DNA of 46,577 nucleotides from [Haemophilus] felis (lineage in GTDB: Bacteria > Pseudomonadota > Gammaproteobacteria > Enterobacterales > Pasteurellaceae). Where the stretch lies: contig MUYB01000041.1 of NCBI GenBank assembly GCA_002015125.1, positions 1 to 46,577 on the forward strand, written 5' to 3'. This document shows positions 28,218-36,931 of this stretch, piece by piece. The notes under the pieces are model-generated. The model saw nothing but the letters and a program-made list of their open reading frames with translations, was not told the DNA's origin and did not search any database. Each line of letters begins with the position of its first letter. Positions within the stretch are counted from its first letter, which is position 1. Both the position numbers and the translations under genes were made by a program.

Positions 28218-30632
28218 ATGAGTGCCAAAAAAACAAAATTACAGAATCTTCCTGTTCTGCCGCTACGAGATGTCGTGGTTTTCCCTTATATGGTGATGCC
28301 ATTATTTGTAGGTAGAGCCAAATCTATCCGTAGTCTTGAATTAGCAATGGATAGCAATAAAGAATTATTATTAGTTTCTCAAAAACAAGCGGATATTGAA
28401 GAGCCTAACACAGAGGATCTCTATGCTGTAGGTACGGTTGTCAATATTATTCAGTTATTAAAATTACCCGATGGAACGGTAAAAGTACTTGTTGAGGGCC
28501 AACAACGTGCGAATATCCACAAACTTGAGGACAACGGAGAGTATTTTTCTGCTCAAGTCACTTTGATTCCAACAGAGTTAGGCGATTCCAGCGAACTAGA
28601 AGTAGTCCAAAAATCCACATTAGATGAATTTGAACGCTACACCAAACTCAATAAAAAAGTACAGCCAGATGTTTATCATGCCTTAACTCGCATTGATGAT
28701 CCTGACCGCTTAAGTGATACCCTTGCAGCTCACTTGCCGGTTTCAGTGCAACAAAAACAACAAGTTTTGGAAATACCAAATATTGTAGCTCGTTTTGAAT
28801 ATTTGCTTGGATTAATGTTGAGCGAAAAAGATTTGCTCCAAATTGAAAAGAAAATTCGTGGTCGCGTAAAAGAACAAATGGAAAAAAACCAGCGAGATTA
28901 CTATCTGAACGAGCAAATTAAGGCTATTCAGAAAGAACTTGGCGACGAAAATGGCGATGAAATTGAGCAGCTTCAACAAAAAATCAATGAAGCTAAAATT
29001 CCAGCAGAAGTAAAACAGAAAGTGGAGTCAGAATTACAAAAATTAAAAATGATGTCCTCTATGTCTGCGGAAGCTACGGTAGTGCGGAGCTATATTGATT
29101 GGATGATTCAAGTGCCTTGGCATAAACGTAGTAAAGTGAAAAAAGATCTAACCAAAGCACAACAAATATTAGATCAAGATCATTATGGCTTAGAACGCGT
29201 GAAAGAGCGTATCTTAGAATATCTTGCCGTACAAACTCGACTAAATCAGATTAAAGGCCCGATTTTATGTTTAGTTGGACCGCCGGGTGTCGGTAAAACT
29301 TCCTTAGGACAATCTATCGCTAATGCCACAGGACGTAAATATGTGCGAATGGCGTTAGGTGGTGTTCGTGATGAGGCTGAAATTCGAGGGCATCGTAAAA
29401 CCTATATTGGCGCTTTACCGGGCAAACTTATGCAAAAAATGGCAAAAGTCGGTGTGAAAAACCCACTGTTCTTATTAGATGAAATTGACAAAATGACATC
29501 GGATATGCGTGGCGACCCTGCTTCCGCCCTATTAGAAGTGCTAGATCCAGAACAAAACAATGCCTTTAATGATCATTATTTGGAAGTAGATTACGATCTT
29601 TCTGATGTTATGTTCGTTGCGACTTCTAATTCAATGCAAATTCCAACGCCGCTATTAGATCGTATGGAAGTGATTCGTCTTTCTGGCTATACGGAAGATG
29701 AAAAATTAAATATTGCGAAAGCACATTTGATCAGCAAACAAATTGAACGCAATGGTTTAAAAACTGGCGAATTAGAAATCACAGACAGTGCAATTTTAGA
29801 CATTATTCGCTACTACACTCGTGAAGCGGGTGTGCGTGGTCTAGAGCGTGAAATTTCCAAAATCTGTCGTAAAGCAGTCAAAAATCTATTGCTAAACAAA
29901 AAGCTAAAAAGTATTAAAGTTGATGATAAAAATCTCTCTGAATTCTTAGGCGTTAAACGCTTTGAATTTGGAAGAGCAGATATTGAAAATCGCATTGGTG
30001 AAGTAACAGGTTTAGCTTGGACAGAAGTTGGAGGTGATTTATTAACCATTGAAACTGCATCAGTGGTGGGTAAAGGAAAACTCAATTATACGGGCTCTTT
30101 AGGCGATGTGATGAAAGAATCTATTCAAGCAGCGATGACTGTTGTACGCGCTCGTGCGGATAAACTAGGTATTAATTCAGATTTCCATGAAAAACGCGAT
30201 ATTCATATTCATGTTCCTGAAGGTGCAACACCTAAAGATGGTCCTAGCGCCGGTATTGCAATGTGTACCGCCTTGGTTTCCTGCTTAACAGGTAATCCTG
30301 TGAAATCTGATGTTGCGATGACTGGAGAAATTACTTTAAGAGGAAAAGTCTTACCAATTGGTGGATTAAAAGAAAAATTGTTAGCCACTCATCGAGGTGG
30401 AATTAAGACAGTTATCATTCCGAAAGACAATGTGAAAGACTTGGAAGAAATTCCAAATAATGCGAAAAACAACCTAGTTATTCATGCGGTAGAAAACATC
30501 GACGAAGTCCTTAGTATTGCTCTAGAAAATCCACCTGCTGGTGTGGAATTTGTGAAGTTAACGCCGATTAACCAGATGGTTGCGCGAGGCAAAACTAAGC
30601 GTTCTAGTGGAAAAAATAACACAGTAAATTAG
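28218..30632 (+). CDS. lon: ATP-dependent protease Lon
   Basis: This 804-residue cytoplasmic protease removes damaged and regulatory proteins. The N-terminal substrate domain starts LPVLPLRDVVVFPYMVMPLF. A coiled-coil linker leads to the AAA domain with Walker A GPPGVGKTSLG and Walker B PLFLLDEIDKM. The C-terminal protease domain has the Ser-Lys dyad: Ser in PKDGPSAG and Lys in TLRGKVLPIGGLKEKL. All parts are complete and the length is close to that of E. coli Lon (784) with a slightly longer tail. A heat-shock-type promoter precedes it and a terminator follows. Confidence 0.97.
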   Translation: MSAKKTKLQNLPVLPLRDVVVFPYMVMPLFVGRAKSIRSLELAMDSNKELLLVSQKQADIEEPNTEDLYAVGTVVNIIQLLKLPDGTVKVLVEGQQRANIHKLEDNGEYFSAQVTLIPTELGDSSELEVVQKSTLDEFERYTKLNKKVQPDVYHALTRIDDPDRLSDTLAAHLPVSVQQKQQVLEIPNIVARFEYLLGLMLSEKDLLQIEKKIRGRVKEQMEKNQRDYYLNEQIKAIQKELGDENGDEIEQLQQKINEAKIPAEVKQKVESELQKLKMMSSMSAEATVVRSYIDWMIQVPWHKRSKVKKDLTKAQQILDQDHYGLERVKERILEYLAVQTRLNQIKGPILCLVGPPGVGKTSLGQSIANATGRKYVRMALGGVRDEAEIRGHRKTYIGALPGKLMQKMAKVGVKNPLFLLDEIDKMTSDMRGDPASALLEVLDPEQNNAFNDHYLEVDYDLSDVMFVATSNSMQIPTPLLDRMEVIRLSGYTEDEKLNIAKAHLISKQIERNGLKTGELEITDSAILDIIRYYTREAGVRGLEREISKICRKAVKNLLLNKKLKSIKVDDKNLSEFLGVKRFEFGRADIENRIGEVTGLAWTEVGGDLLTIETASVVGKGKLNYTGSLGDVMKESIQAAMTVVRARADKLGINSDFHEKRDIHIHVPEGATPKDGPSAGIAMCTALVSCLTGNPVKSDVAMTGEITLRGKVLPIGGLKEKLLATHRGGIKTVIIPKDNVKDLEEIPNNAKNNLVIHAVENIDEVLSIALENPPAGVEFVKLTPINQMVARGKTKRSSGKNNTVN

Positions 30633-30650
30633 TTCAAAATTAAACAGCCA

Positions 30651-30675
30651 AAAGGGGGATTTTTTATCCCCCTTT
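30651..30675. terminator. Bidirectional terminator between lon and waaC
   Basis: AAAGGGGGAT (30651-30660) and ATCCCCCTTT (30666-30675) form a 10-bp stem with a T5 loop, between the convergent lon and waaC genes. T-rich sequence follows on the plus strand. Confidence 0.85.
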
Positions 30676-30691
30676 CATTTCTTTACAAAAC

Positions 30692-31648
30692 CTATTTTGA
30701 AATTAGTTCTAGCGTCTGTTGCCAAATATCTGCAACCGCAATATCTACCATAGTGGATTTAGCAATATGAACTTGGTTTTTACCATAAGTACCAATTAAC
30801 TTCGGATCGGTGGCGCCATAAAGAGTTAAATTTGGTTTATCTAGCGCCGCTGTGAGGTGCGCTAAACCGGTATCAACGGAAACCACTAATTTGGCATTGG
30901 CTAATTGTTGCGCAATCTGGGTGAGATTGGATTTGGGTAAAATCACCACATTGGCTAATCCTTGTGCAATCCATTCAACCCGTGCTTGTTCTTGCGCATT
31001 AGACCAAAGCAAGCGTACTTCAATATTTCTCTCGGCTAATTTTTCCGCTAATTGTCGCCAATATTCGCGCGACCAACACTTATCTTCTCGCGTTGTGCCG
31101 TGCAAAAAGATCACATAAGGTTTTTCCGTTTGTGTATTAAGAAAGTGTTGCGCGATGCCATAATCGGCGACGCTAGTGGGCTGAGGATAAGCTAAACTTT
31201 GTGCGAACAAATGACGAATGCGCTCTACGGCATGTTGTTGGTAAGAAATATGCGCTTTTTGATCATAAAAAAATGAAGCAATAGGTTCACGAATGGAATG
31301 GCGATCATAGCCGTATTTTTTGCCTTTCGCTAAACGCGTGGCAAAAAAAGCGCTTTTGAACAATCCTTGCGCATCAATCACCGCGTCATATTGCGTTTGT
31401 TGTAACTGCTGGCGATATTGCTGCCATTGTTGGCGAGTTTGTGAAGCAAAAGGGGATTTACGCCAACGTCTCAGGGCAATGGGAATAATTTGCTTCACCG
31501 CGCTATGCCAACGAGGAATTTCCGCGAAATTTTCTTCCACCACCCAATCCACTTGCAAATTAGGAATATGTTGTTGCGCATCCGTAAGCGCAGGTAGACT
31601 GTGTAAAATATCACCCATTGATGAGGTTTTCACTAAACAGATTTTCAT
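30692..31648 (-). CDS. waaC: Lipopolysaccharide heptosyltransferase I
   Basis: This GT9 enzyme adds the first L-glycero-D-manno-heptose to Kdo of the lipooligosaccharide inner core. I choose ATG 31648, giving MKICLVKTSSMGDILHSLPAL, the standard WaaC start, and 318 residues. The longer frame adds residues without homology. Conserved parts are QGLFKSAFFATRLA, FLHGTTREDKCW and VVSVDTGLAHLTAALDKPNLTLYG. The gene begins 14 bases after the waaF stop, so the two heptosyltransferases form an operon. It ends opposite lon with a shared terminator. Confidence 0.95.
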   Translation of the reverse strand: MKICLVKTSSMGDILHSLPALTDAQQHIPNLQVDWVVEENFAEIPRWHSAVKQIIPIALRRWRKSPFASQTRQQWQQYRQQLQQTQYDAVIDAQGLFKSAFFATRLAKGKKYGYDRHSIREPIASFFYDQKAHISYQQHAVERIRHLFAQSLAYPQPTSVADYGIAQHFLNTQTEKPYVIFLHGTTREDKCWSREYWRQLAEKLAERNIEVRLLWSNAQEQARVEWIAQGLANVVILPKSNLTQIAQQLANAKLVVSVDTGLAHLTAALDKPNLTLYGATDPKLIGTYGKNQVHIAKSTMVDIAVADIWQQTLELISK

Positions 31649-31662
31649 TGCTAAACTCCCTT

Positions 31663-32712
31663 TTATGCTTGCGCTGAAGTTAATAATGGCTGTAATTTTT
31701 CCCACACCATATCAGGTTGAATATCAATGAGGCTTTGGTGATACCCCTCGGCGCTGTCATCGCCTTTGCGGATTTTAATTAAACCGCCCTCAATTAAACG
31801 AATAATGACAGCCTTATCAGATAACGGCGGTGTGTAAGTCGGACTAGTTGGTCCGTATAGCGCCACCAAGGGGCAATTAACCGCTGCGGCAATGTGCATA
31901 AGACCGCTGTCATTGGTAACAACTGCCTTGCAATTCGCGATTAAATCCACGGCTTCATTTAAGCTTGTTTGGCCAGCAAAATTCACACAACGCGATCTTA
32001 ATTCTTGCGGTAGCGCCTGACGAATTTGCTCGCCAACTGCTTCATCTTTCTGCGAACCAAATAAATGAATGACATAACCCTGTTGGATTAAACGCGCCGC
32101 CAAAGCAGCATAATGATAATGTGGCCAACGTTTAGCAGGGCCAAATTCTGCGCCGGGACAAAAACCAATAGATGGGAGATTTTCATTACAGCTAGGTGAA
32201 ATAAATTTTTGCCAAGTTAGCGCCTGTTGCTCAGGCAAAACCTGTAAATAAGGCTGAGGAATAGGCAACAAATCTGCTTTCGGTTGTGCATTTTTTTCAA
32301 AACCTAAGGCAGTATAACGTTGCACCATCATGGGATAGTCATTTTGATGATGACGAAGATCATTTAATAAAAAATAACGACTTTCCCCCTTCCAACCACG
32401 GCGTACAGGAATTTTGGCAAAAAAAGGAATAAACGCTGATTTTAATGAATTAGGTAAAACAATCGCCATATCATATTGATTCCGCAAGGATTTTCCCAAG
32501 CGGTAGCGTTCGCCTAGCGCCAGCGTGCCATGTCCCAAAGGCATGGTAAGCGCTTGGCTTACCTCAGGCATACGAGAAAGTAACGGCTTGCACCAATTTG
32601 GCGCCATAACATGAATTTGGCAATCAGGATATTGTTGCTTTAATACTTGGTACAAACTGTGCGACATCATCATATCGCCTACCCAAGAGGGACCAATTAC
32701 TAAAATTTTCAT
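31663..32712 (-). CDS. waaF: Lipopolysaccharide heptosyltransferase II
   Basis: This 349-residue GT9 enzyme adds the second heptose of the inner core. It starts MKILVIGPSWVGDMMMSHSL, followed by QIHVMAPNWCKPLLSRMPEV and SLKSAFIPFFA, all typical of WaaF. The nucleotide-sugar region is FCPGAEFGPAKRWPHYHYAALA and VTNDSGLMHIAAAVNCPLVALYG. It is encoded directly before waaC. A gap of 74 bases separates it from the EIIB-like gene upstream. Confidence 0.96.
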   Translation of the reverse strand: MKILVIGPSWVGDMMMSHSLYQVLKQQYPDCQIHVMAPNWCKPLLSRMPEVSQALTMPLGHGTLALGERYRLGKSLRNQYDMAIVLPNSLKSAFIPFFAKIPVRRGWKGESRYFLLNDLRHHQNDYPMMVQRYTALGFEKNAQPKADLLPIPQPYLQVLPEQQALTWQKFISPSCNENLPSIGFCPGAEFGPAKRWPHYHYAALAARLIQQGYVIHLFGSQKDEAVGEQIRQALPQELRSRCVNFAGQTSLNEAVDLIANCKAVVTNDSGLMHIAAAVNCPLVALYGPTSPTYTPPLSDKAVIIRLIEGGLIKIRKGDDSAEGYHQSLIDIQPDMVWEKLQPLLTSAQA

Positions 32713-32786
32713 CTTGTGTTCTCGTATAGCTCAAAAAGATACAGACACTCAAAGTAAAACTTTGGCTGTCCTTGCATTGAAAAATC

Positions 32787-33278
32787 TTAACTCAATGTGC
32801 AAATCGCAATAGCCACCACAGCAATGACAATCACAATAGGTAATAATTTACCAAAGCTACATGGGCATTTTTTCGCACAACTTGTCGCAGATTCAGATTG
32901 TGCATCATGGCAGCAGGTTTTATCAGTAGTGTTACAGCTACCTTCTACTTTTGCTTCTGTTAACGCTTTTTCAAATTCCCCAGCGATATCTTTCAATGCA
33001 GCTCTAGTAGAAGTGCGATAAACCGGTTTGCCTTTAAAGGCAGATAGATCTACATCCACATCTGCTGCAATAAAAACTAAATCTGCTTGCGCGATTTCTT
33101 CCGCGGTTAATTCGTTGTTACTGTTATTGGCAACCACTTGTCCGCGCGTTTCCACTTTGCTGTTCCAACCTTGTTTTTTGCTGTACAGCATAATGGCTTC
33201 CGCCGCCATAAAAGTTTGGGTAACGCCTGTTGGACAGGCTGTAATTGCGACAACATTTTTAATTTGGGAGTTTTCCAT
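32787..33278 (-). CDS. PTS fructose EIIB-like domain fused to a Cys-rich tail and membrane helix
   Basis: The protein has 163 residues. Residues 1-105 match the fructose-type EIIB domain, with the phosphorylated cysteine in ITACPTGVTQTFMAAEAIM (Gln replaces the usual His after the loop), DLVFIAADVDVDLSAF and the end FEKALTEA. A linker with six cysteines (CNTTDKTCCH, SCAKKCPCS) and one C-terminal membrane helix (LLPIVIVIAVVAIAICTL) follow. A normal FruA has two EIIB copies or an EIIB' plus an EIIC of about ten helices. Here the EIIC is absent. The gene lies 47 bases after fruB, where fruK and fruA would be expected. It may be a decayed FruA or a new single-pass phosphoryl acceptor. The EIIB call is firm and the role is open. 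Confidence 0.75.
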   Translation of the reverse strand: MENSQIKNVVAITACPTGVTQTFMAAEAIMLYSKKQGWNSKVETRGQVVANNSNNELTAEEIAQADLVFIAADVDVDLSAFKGKPVYRTSTRAALKDIAGEFEKALTEAKVEGSCNTTDKTCCHDAQSESATSCAKKCPCSFGKLLPIVIVIAVVAIAICTLS

Positions 33279-33325
33279 AATTGATCCTTTACACTGAATT
33301 AACTGATATTGATTTAAGTTACGCG

Positions 33326-34084
33326 TTATTCGCCCAACCCTAATGAAATAATTTTGCCAAGCGCGGTAATGGCTTGTTCTGCATCACATCCACAGGCGAT
33401 AACGCGTAAGCGATGACCTTGTGCTGCGCCTAAGGATGAAATACGAATTGCACTTTTTCCGTTGATAATTTCCTCACTTCTATCAAGATTTTGCAATTCA
33501 ATAGATGAGCTATACTTCTGGGCTTCCTTCGCTAACAAGCTAGCTGGGCGTGTATGTAATCCATGAAAATGACGAACCACAAAAACTTCTTCAACTACAT
33601 TCTGGTCTGTTGTCTTGTTTTCATTAGATCTGGTCTCATGGGAAGCTTCACATTGTCTATTAACCTGACCGCTAATCACTTCGAAAAATTGTTGTAAATC
33701 TGTTGTTTTCCACAAACTTTGTGCTCGTTGTTCATCAAGCAATACATGAGTTAATTGGCGTAATAATTCTAAATGCTCATTAGAACAAGCAGCCATACCA
33801 ATCACCACATAGGCTATATCGTCTTCACCCCAATCTATGCCCTGTGGGAACTGAAAAATATATGCGCCTGTTTTTTTAACTTTATCTCTGTATTCGATAG
33901 TACCGTGGGGAATAGCAATACCATTGCCCAAATAAGTCGAAATTAGCTCATCACGAGCTAACATAGCATTAACGTACTCGGTCTCCACATATCCTGACTG
34001 AGCTAGCGCCTCTGCCACCATGTGAATCGCCTCAATTTTGTTACTGGCTTGAGCGGATAAACGAATATTTTGTACAGACAACAT
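33326..34084 (-). CDS. fruB: PTS fructose EIIA-FPr protein, shortened FruB
   Basis: This 252-residue protein has two phosphotransfer domains. The N-terminal EIIA has its active histidine in GNGIAIPHGTIEY (about 60). A linker with acidic and basic residues follows. The C-terminal HPr-like (FPr) domain has its histidine in HGLHTRPASLLAKEAQKYSS and the conserved INGKSAIRISSLGAAQG. E. coli FruB (376) has an extra middle domain that is missing here. FruB normally receives phosphate from EI and passes it to FruA. No fruK and no complete fruA follow, so the classical fructose pathway is not encoded at this place. The gene is 12 bases downstream of the lipoprotein gene and probably co-transcribed. 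Confidence 0.88.
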   Translation of the reverse strand: MLSVQNIRLSAQASNKIEAIHMVAEALAQSGYVETEYVNAMLARDELISTYLGNGIAIPHGTIEYRDKVKKTGAYIFQFPQGIDWGEDDIAYVVIGMAACSNEHLELLRQLTHVLLDEQRAQSLWKTTDLQQFFEVISGQVNRQCEASHETRSNENKTTDQNVVEEVFVVRHFHGLHTRPASLLAKEAQKYSSSIELQNLDRSEEIINGKSAIRISSLGAAQGHRLRVIACGCDAEQAITALGKIISLGLGE

Positions 34085-34096
34085 CCTTTTTTTACC

Positions 34097-34627
34097 TTAT
34101 TTTGCACAATATTTGAGTAATTGTTCCGTGCCCTCGACTAAATAAGGATCCTCATCTTGGCGAACCTGCCCTTTTTTTAAATCCGCAAGGGCAGCATAAA
34201 TCCCTTTGACTAAACTTCGGCTATTAATTTGTTCCCAGCACCCTTTCTTCATCTGTTGAAATTTTTGTTGCAAATTCGCACCCAATAAGATGCCGTTAAA
34301 ATAGGTGTGTTGTTTTAATTCAAGTCCTGATTTCTGGTAAATTTGCCCTTTAATTTGTTCAAGAGATAGGCTAACTCGTTGGCGCAGCCAATCGTCCACG
34401 CCACGGATAAAGGTATTAATAAAATAATTTGCATTAATACGTCCCTGATAGCTCAATATTGTGGTGGTGTATCCAATGGCATAAGAAGGTTGATCGGGCG
34501 CTTCTCTAGTTAATAAAACCATTGGCATGGGATCATCTTGCACTACATTTTTAATTTTTGGACTAGAACAAGCTGAGAGTGCAGCGATACCAAGAACAAA
34601 GCACAAGGTTGCAAGTTTTCTTAACAT
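34097..34627 (-). CDS. Predicted lipoprotein of unknown function
   Basis: This 176-residue protein has a clear lipoprotein signal, MLRKLATLCFVLGIAALSAC, with lipobox LSAC. The mature part contains two further cysteines (KKGCWEQI and LLKYCAK) that could form a disulfide. The body is mostly helical. I do not recognise the family. It lies directly upstream of fruB in the same direction, which may be chance. No membrane helix other than the signal is present. Confidence 0.75.
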   Translation of the reverse strand: MLRKLATLCFVLGIAALSACSSPKIKNVVQDDPMPMVLLTREAPDQPSYAIGYTTTILSYQGRINANYFINTFIRGVDDWLRQRVSLSLEQIKGQIYQKSGLELKQHTYFNGILLGANLQQKFQQMKKGCWEQINSRSLVKGIYAALADLKKGQVRQDEDPYLVEGTEQLLKYCAK

Positions 34628-34713
34628 AAAAAGACCTCATTCAAGCAAAAACGAGATATTATACGCCTTAAACCTGAGCAATTCGATCATAAATTTAGGG
34701 AGATAAGGGATTC

Positions 34714-35283
34714 TTATTCTCGTAAATCATCAATAGTATTAAAATTACGAAAACATTCTTTTTGTTCACAAAAATCTACTGCAATCGCTTGATTTTGTTG
34801 CATAAAACATAACATCTTGCGTTGACCTGTGGCCAGATAATCCGCTAGTTCATCTTTCAAAGAAGTAGAGATTAAACAAAAAGTGGGGTGCGCTCGCTCA
34901 CCATCATAAGCATAAGCAATCTTAGCTTTATGCGATAATAAACTTTCCAATAGTTTTTCTAGCAAATTATTCGGTAAAAAAGGGCAATCACAGGGAACAA
35001 ACAGCACAAGATCAGTTTTGGCTTGCCCAAGGGCGCTATAAATACCCGCAAGAGGTCCTTGAAAATCTTTAAATGGATCTGCAAAAACCGACAATCCACT
35101 TTGTGCATAAATATCCTGATGACGATTGGCGCTAATAGAAATATTATCAATTTGAGGCAATAACTTTTGATACACCTGTTTAAACAGTGGTTGATTTCGC
35201 CAAAGTTGTAAGCCTTTATCCACACCGCCCATGCGTTTTCCTTGTCCGCCAGCTAAAATCACTGCACTAATTGTGGTTGTCAT
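34714..35283 (-). CDS. mobA: Molybdenum cofactor guanylyltransferase MobA
   Basis: This 189-residue enzyme attaches GMP to molybdopterin to make the MGD cofactor needed by DMSO, TMAO and nitrate reductases. The nucleotide-binding N-terminus [20 protein letters not shown], the [18 protein letters not shown] segment and the metal site [10 protein letters not shown] are typical. It diverges from yihD, with 60 bases between the ATGs, and is followed by the lipoprotein gene. Confidence 0.94.
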   Translation of the reverse strand: MTTTISAVILAGGQGKRMGGVDKGLQLWRNQPLFKQVYQKLLPQIDNISISANRHQDIYAQSGLSVFADPFKDFQGPLAGIYSALGQAKTDLVLFVPCDCPFLPNNLLEKLLESLLSHKAKIAYAYDGERAHPTFCLISTSLKDELADYLATGQRKMLCFMQQNQAIAVDFCEQKECFRNFNTIDDLRE

Positions 35284-35343
35284 ATTTTATTCTTGCCTAA
35301 TTTCAAGTATGATTTGCTCTTTCGTCATCATAAGGAAAAGGCT

Positions 35344-35610
35344 ATGAAATGTCATCGTTTAAATGAAGTGTTAGAACTGTTACAACCCTATTGGGCACAA
35401 GATCCTGACTTACATTTATTACAAATTTTACAAAAAATTGCTAATGAAGCAGGCTTTGATAAGCCAGTGTCAGAACTTACCGATGAAGTCATTATTTATC
35501 AGTTAAAAATGCACGGAACAGATAAACATGCACCTATCCCTGGTATTAAAAAAGACTACGAGGAAGACTTTAAAACTGCTTTATTAAAAGCTCGTGGTAT
35601 TATGAAATAG
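35344..35610 (+). CDS. yihD: YihD family protein
   Basis: This 88-residue small protein begins at ATG 35344 ([20 protein letters not shown]), preceded by AAGGAAAAGG. A longer frame upstream has no support. The conserved stretch [24 protein letters not shown] identifies the YihD (DUF1040) family. Its function is not established. As in E. coli, it lies directly in front of dsbA (8 bases apart), so the two are probably one transcript. Confidence 0.9.
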   Translation: MKCHRLNEVLELLQPYWAQDPDLHLLQILQKIANEAGFDKPVSELTDEVIIYQLKMHGTDKHAPIPGIKKDYEEDFKTALLKARGIMK

Positions 35611-35618
35611 GATATTCC

Positions 35619-36227
35619 ATGAAAAAATTATTATTTATTTTAGCTACCTTATTTAGCGTAACTACTTATGCAAATGCCTTAGTTGAAGGTAAACAATATG
35701 TTCAAGTAAGTAACTCTCAAGCAACTTCTTCAGCAGAAGTTATCGAATTTTTCTCTTTTTATTGTCCTCATTGCTATTCTTTTGAATATCAATATCAAAT
35801 TCCAACTAAGGTGAAAAATAGCCTACCGCAAGGCGTAGAATTTAAACAATATCACGTCAATTTTTTAGGTCGCCAATCCGAGAATCTCACCCGAGCTTGG
35901 GCCTTTGCAATGGCAACAGGCAATACAGATAAAGTAAAAGAAGATTTATTTAATGCTGCACAAAAAGATAAATTACGCTCCATGAACGATATCCGTGAAA
36001 TCTTTATTAAACATGGTATCAGTGCAGAACAATTTGATAGCGGAATCAATAGCTTCGTTGTCAACGCCTTAGTGAACAAACAAATCAATCTTGCCGAGCA
36101 AATGAAAGTGCGTAGCGTGCCTGATTTTTATGTAAATCAGCGCTTCAGAGTAAATCCTGAAGGCTTGAATCAACAGGATTTTATCCAAGATTATGTTCTG
36201 ACAATCAAAGGCTTATTGCAAAAATAA
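35619..36227 (+). CDS. dsbA: Thiol:disulfide interchange protein DsbA
   Basis: This 202-residue periplasmic oxidant introduces disulfides into exported proteins. The signal peptide MKKLLFILATLFSVTTYANA precedes a thioredoxin fold with active site FFSFYCPHCYSFE and the cis-proline loop VRSVPDFYVNQRF. The helical insert between them is present. The gene follows yihD closely. The IS605-type mini-element lies just after its stop codon, and no ordinary terminator is visible between them. Confidence 0.95.
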   Translation: MKKLLFILATLFSVTTYANALVEGKQYVQVSNSQATSSAEVIEFFSFYCPHCYSFEYQYQIPTKVKNSLPQGVEFKQYHVNFLGRQSENLTRAWAFAMATGNTDKVKEDLFNAAQKDKLRSMNDIREIFIKHGISAEQFDSGINSFVVNALVNKQINLAEQMKVRSVPDFYVNQRFRVNPEGLNQQDFIQDYVLTIKGLLQK

Positions 36228-36254
36228 GAAAAAATTGTTTTAATGCGCCGTTTT

Positions 36255-36502
36255 TATCAGCTGTGCCGTAAAACCACGTCCTTTAGGGTGTGGATATAAG
36301 ACACAAGATCAGGTACAATCTTTTTGCCAACAGAGATATGCTTAGGCTTTCTCAATGACGGCAAAATCAGGGCGGGACACGTCCGTAGCGCTTGTGAAGT
36401 GAACCGCAATAGCGGTCAGCAACAAGAACCCACCGAGAGTAGCCCACGCAAAGCGTGGGAGCTAGTAGGAATCCCCATCCTTTAGGGTGGGGAGGATGTC
36501 AA
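36255..36502 (+). mobile_element. IS200/IS605-type mini-element without ORF (omega-RNA carrying)
   Basis: Two subterminal hairpins share a TTTA loop: left CCACGTCC-TTTA-GGGTGTGG (36274-36293) and right CCCCATCC-TTTA-GGGTGGGG (36473-36492). Directly before the right hairpin is GAAT, and the right end is TCAA (36499-36502), 10 bases after the hairpin foot. This is the guide and cleavage pair known from IS608-like elements. The last 140 bases match the right end of the TnpB element at 45332 on the other strand, including all stems. No tnpA or tnpB ORF is present. The left border is uncertain by about 15 bases. It lies between dsbA and maoP, ending 26 bases before the maoP ATG. Confidence 0.75.
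36370..36502 (+). ncRNA. Predicted omega-RNA (TnpB guide RNA scaffold), orphan copy
   Basis: This region pairs stem for stem with the sequence after tnpB at 45332-45473: ACCGC-AATA-GCGGT, CCCACGC-AAA-GCGTGGG, and the right-end hairpin. In the right-end hairpin, two pairs differ between the copies in a compensating way (A-T and T-G against T-A and G-C). TnpB guide RNAs end at the element border and continue into flanking DNA as the guide, which here would be AATTAATCATAGATATAGAG (36503-36522). The 5' end of the RNA is not determined. Confidence 0.6.
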
Positions 36503-36528
36503 AATTAATCATAGATATAGAGGATATT

Positions 36529-36858
36529 ATGGCTGACAGTTTTAGCGTTACTCGTCGTTTCTTCGACGACAAAAATTACCCAAGAGGCTTCTCTCGTCAT
36601 GGTGATTACACGATCAAAGAGTCCCAAGTATTGGAGCAATATGGTCAAGCATTTAAAGAATTAGCATCTGGCGAAAGAGCACCCAAAACCAAAGAGGAAA
36701 AAGCCTTTGTTGCGTTTTGTAAGGGTGAGCGCCCAGCGGAAACATTCTTTGAAAAAACTTGGCACAAATATTGTTCTCGTATTTCAACTAATAAACGTGT
36801 TTATACGCTGTCAGGTGTAGTAGGCACGGAAAATTTAGAAGATTTTTCTGCCGAATAA
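36529..36858 (+). CDS. maoP: MaoP family protein (YifE, DUF413)
   Basis: This 109-residue protein starts at ATG 36529 ([25 protein letters not shown]) with AGAGG upstream. The longer frame includes mini-element sequence and is not credible. The conserved end [24 protein letters not shown] marks the DUF413 family. The E. coli member MaoP acts with the maoS site in Ori macrodomain organisation. The mini-element inserted just upstream probably replaced or displaced the native promoter. A terminator follows. Confidence 0.9.
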   Translation: MADSFSVTRRFFDDKNYPRGFSRHGDYTIKESQVLEQYGQAFKELASGERAPKTKEEKAFVAFCKGERPAETFFEKTWHKYCSRISTNKRVYTLSGVVGTENLEDFSAE

Positions 36859-36880
36859 TTCCTTTATTTTTAATGACTTA

Positions 36881-36914
36881 GGGACGCAATGCGTCCCTTG
36901 TTCTATTTTTTGTT
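36881..36914 (+). terminator. Terminator after maoP
   Basis: GGGACGC and GCGTCCC (36881-36887, 36891-36897) form a seven-pair stem with an AAT loop, followed by a T-rich tail TTGTTCTATTTTTTG. Confidence 0.8.
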
Positions 36915-36931
36915 CTATATCATTCGACATT

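Noticed and set aside
36228..36528. CRISPR or REP-type repeats in the dsbA-maoP gap
   Set aside because: The hairpins are the two ends of one IS605-type mini-element; there are no spaced direct repeats.
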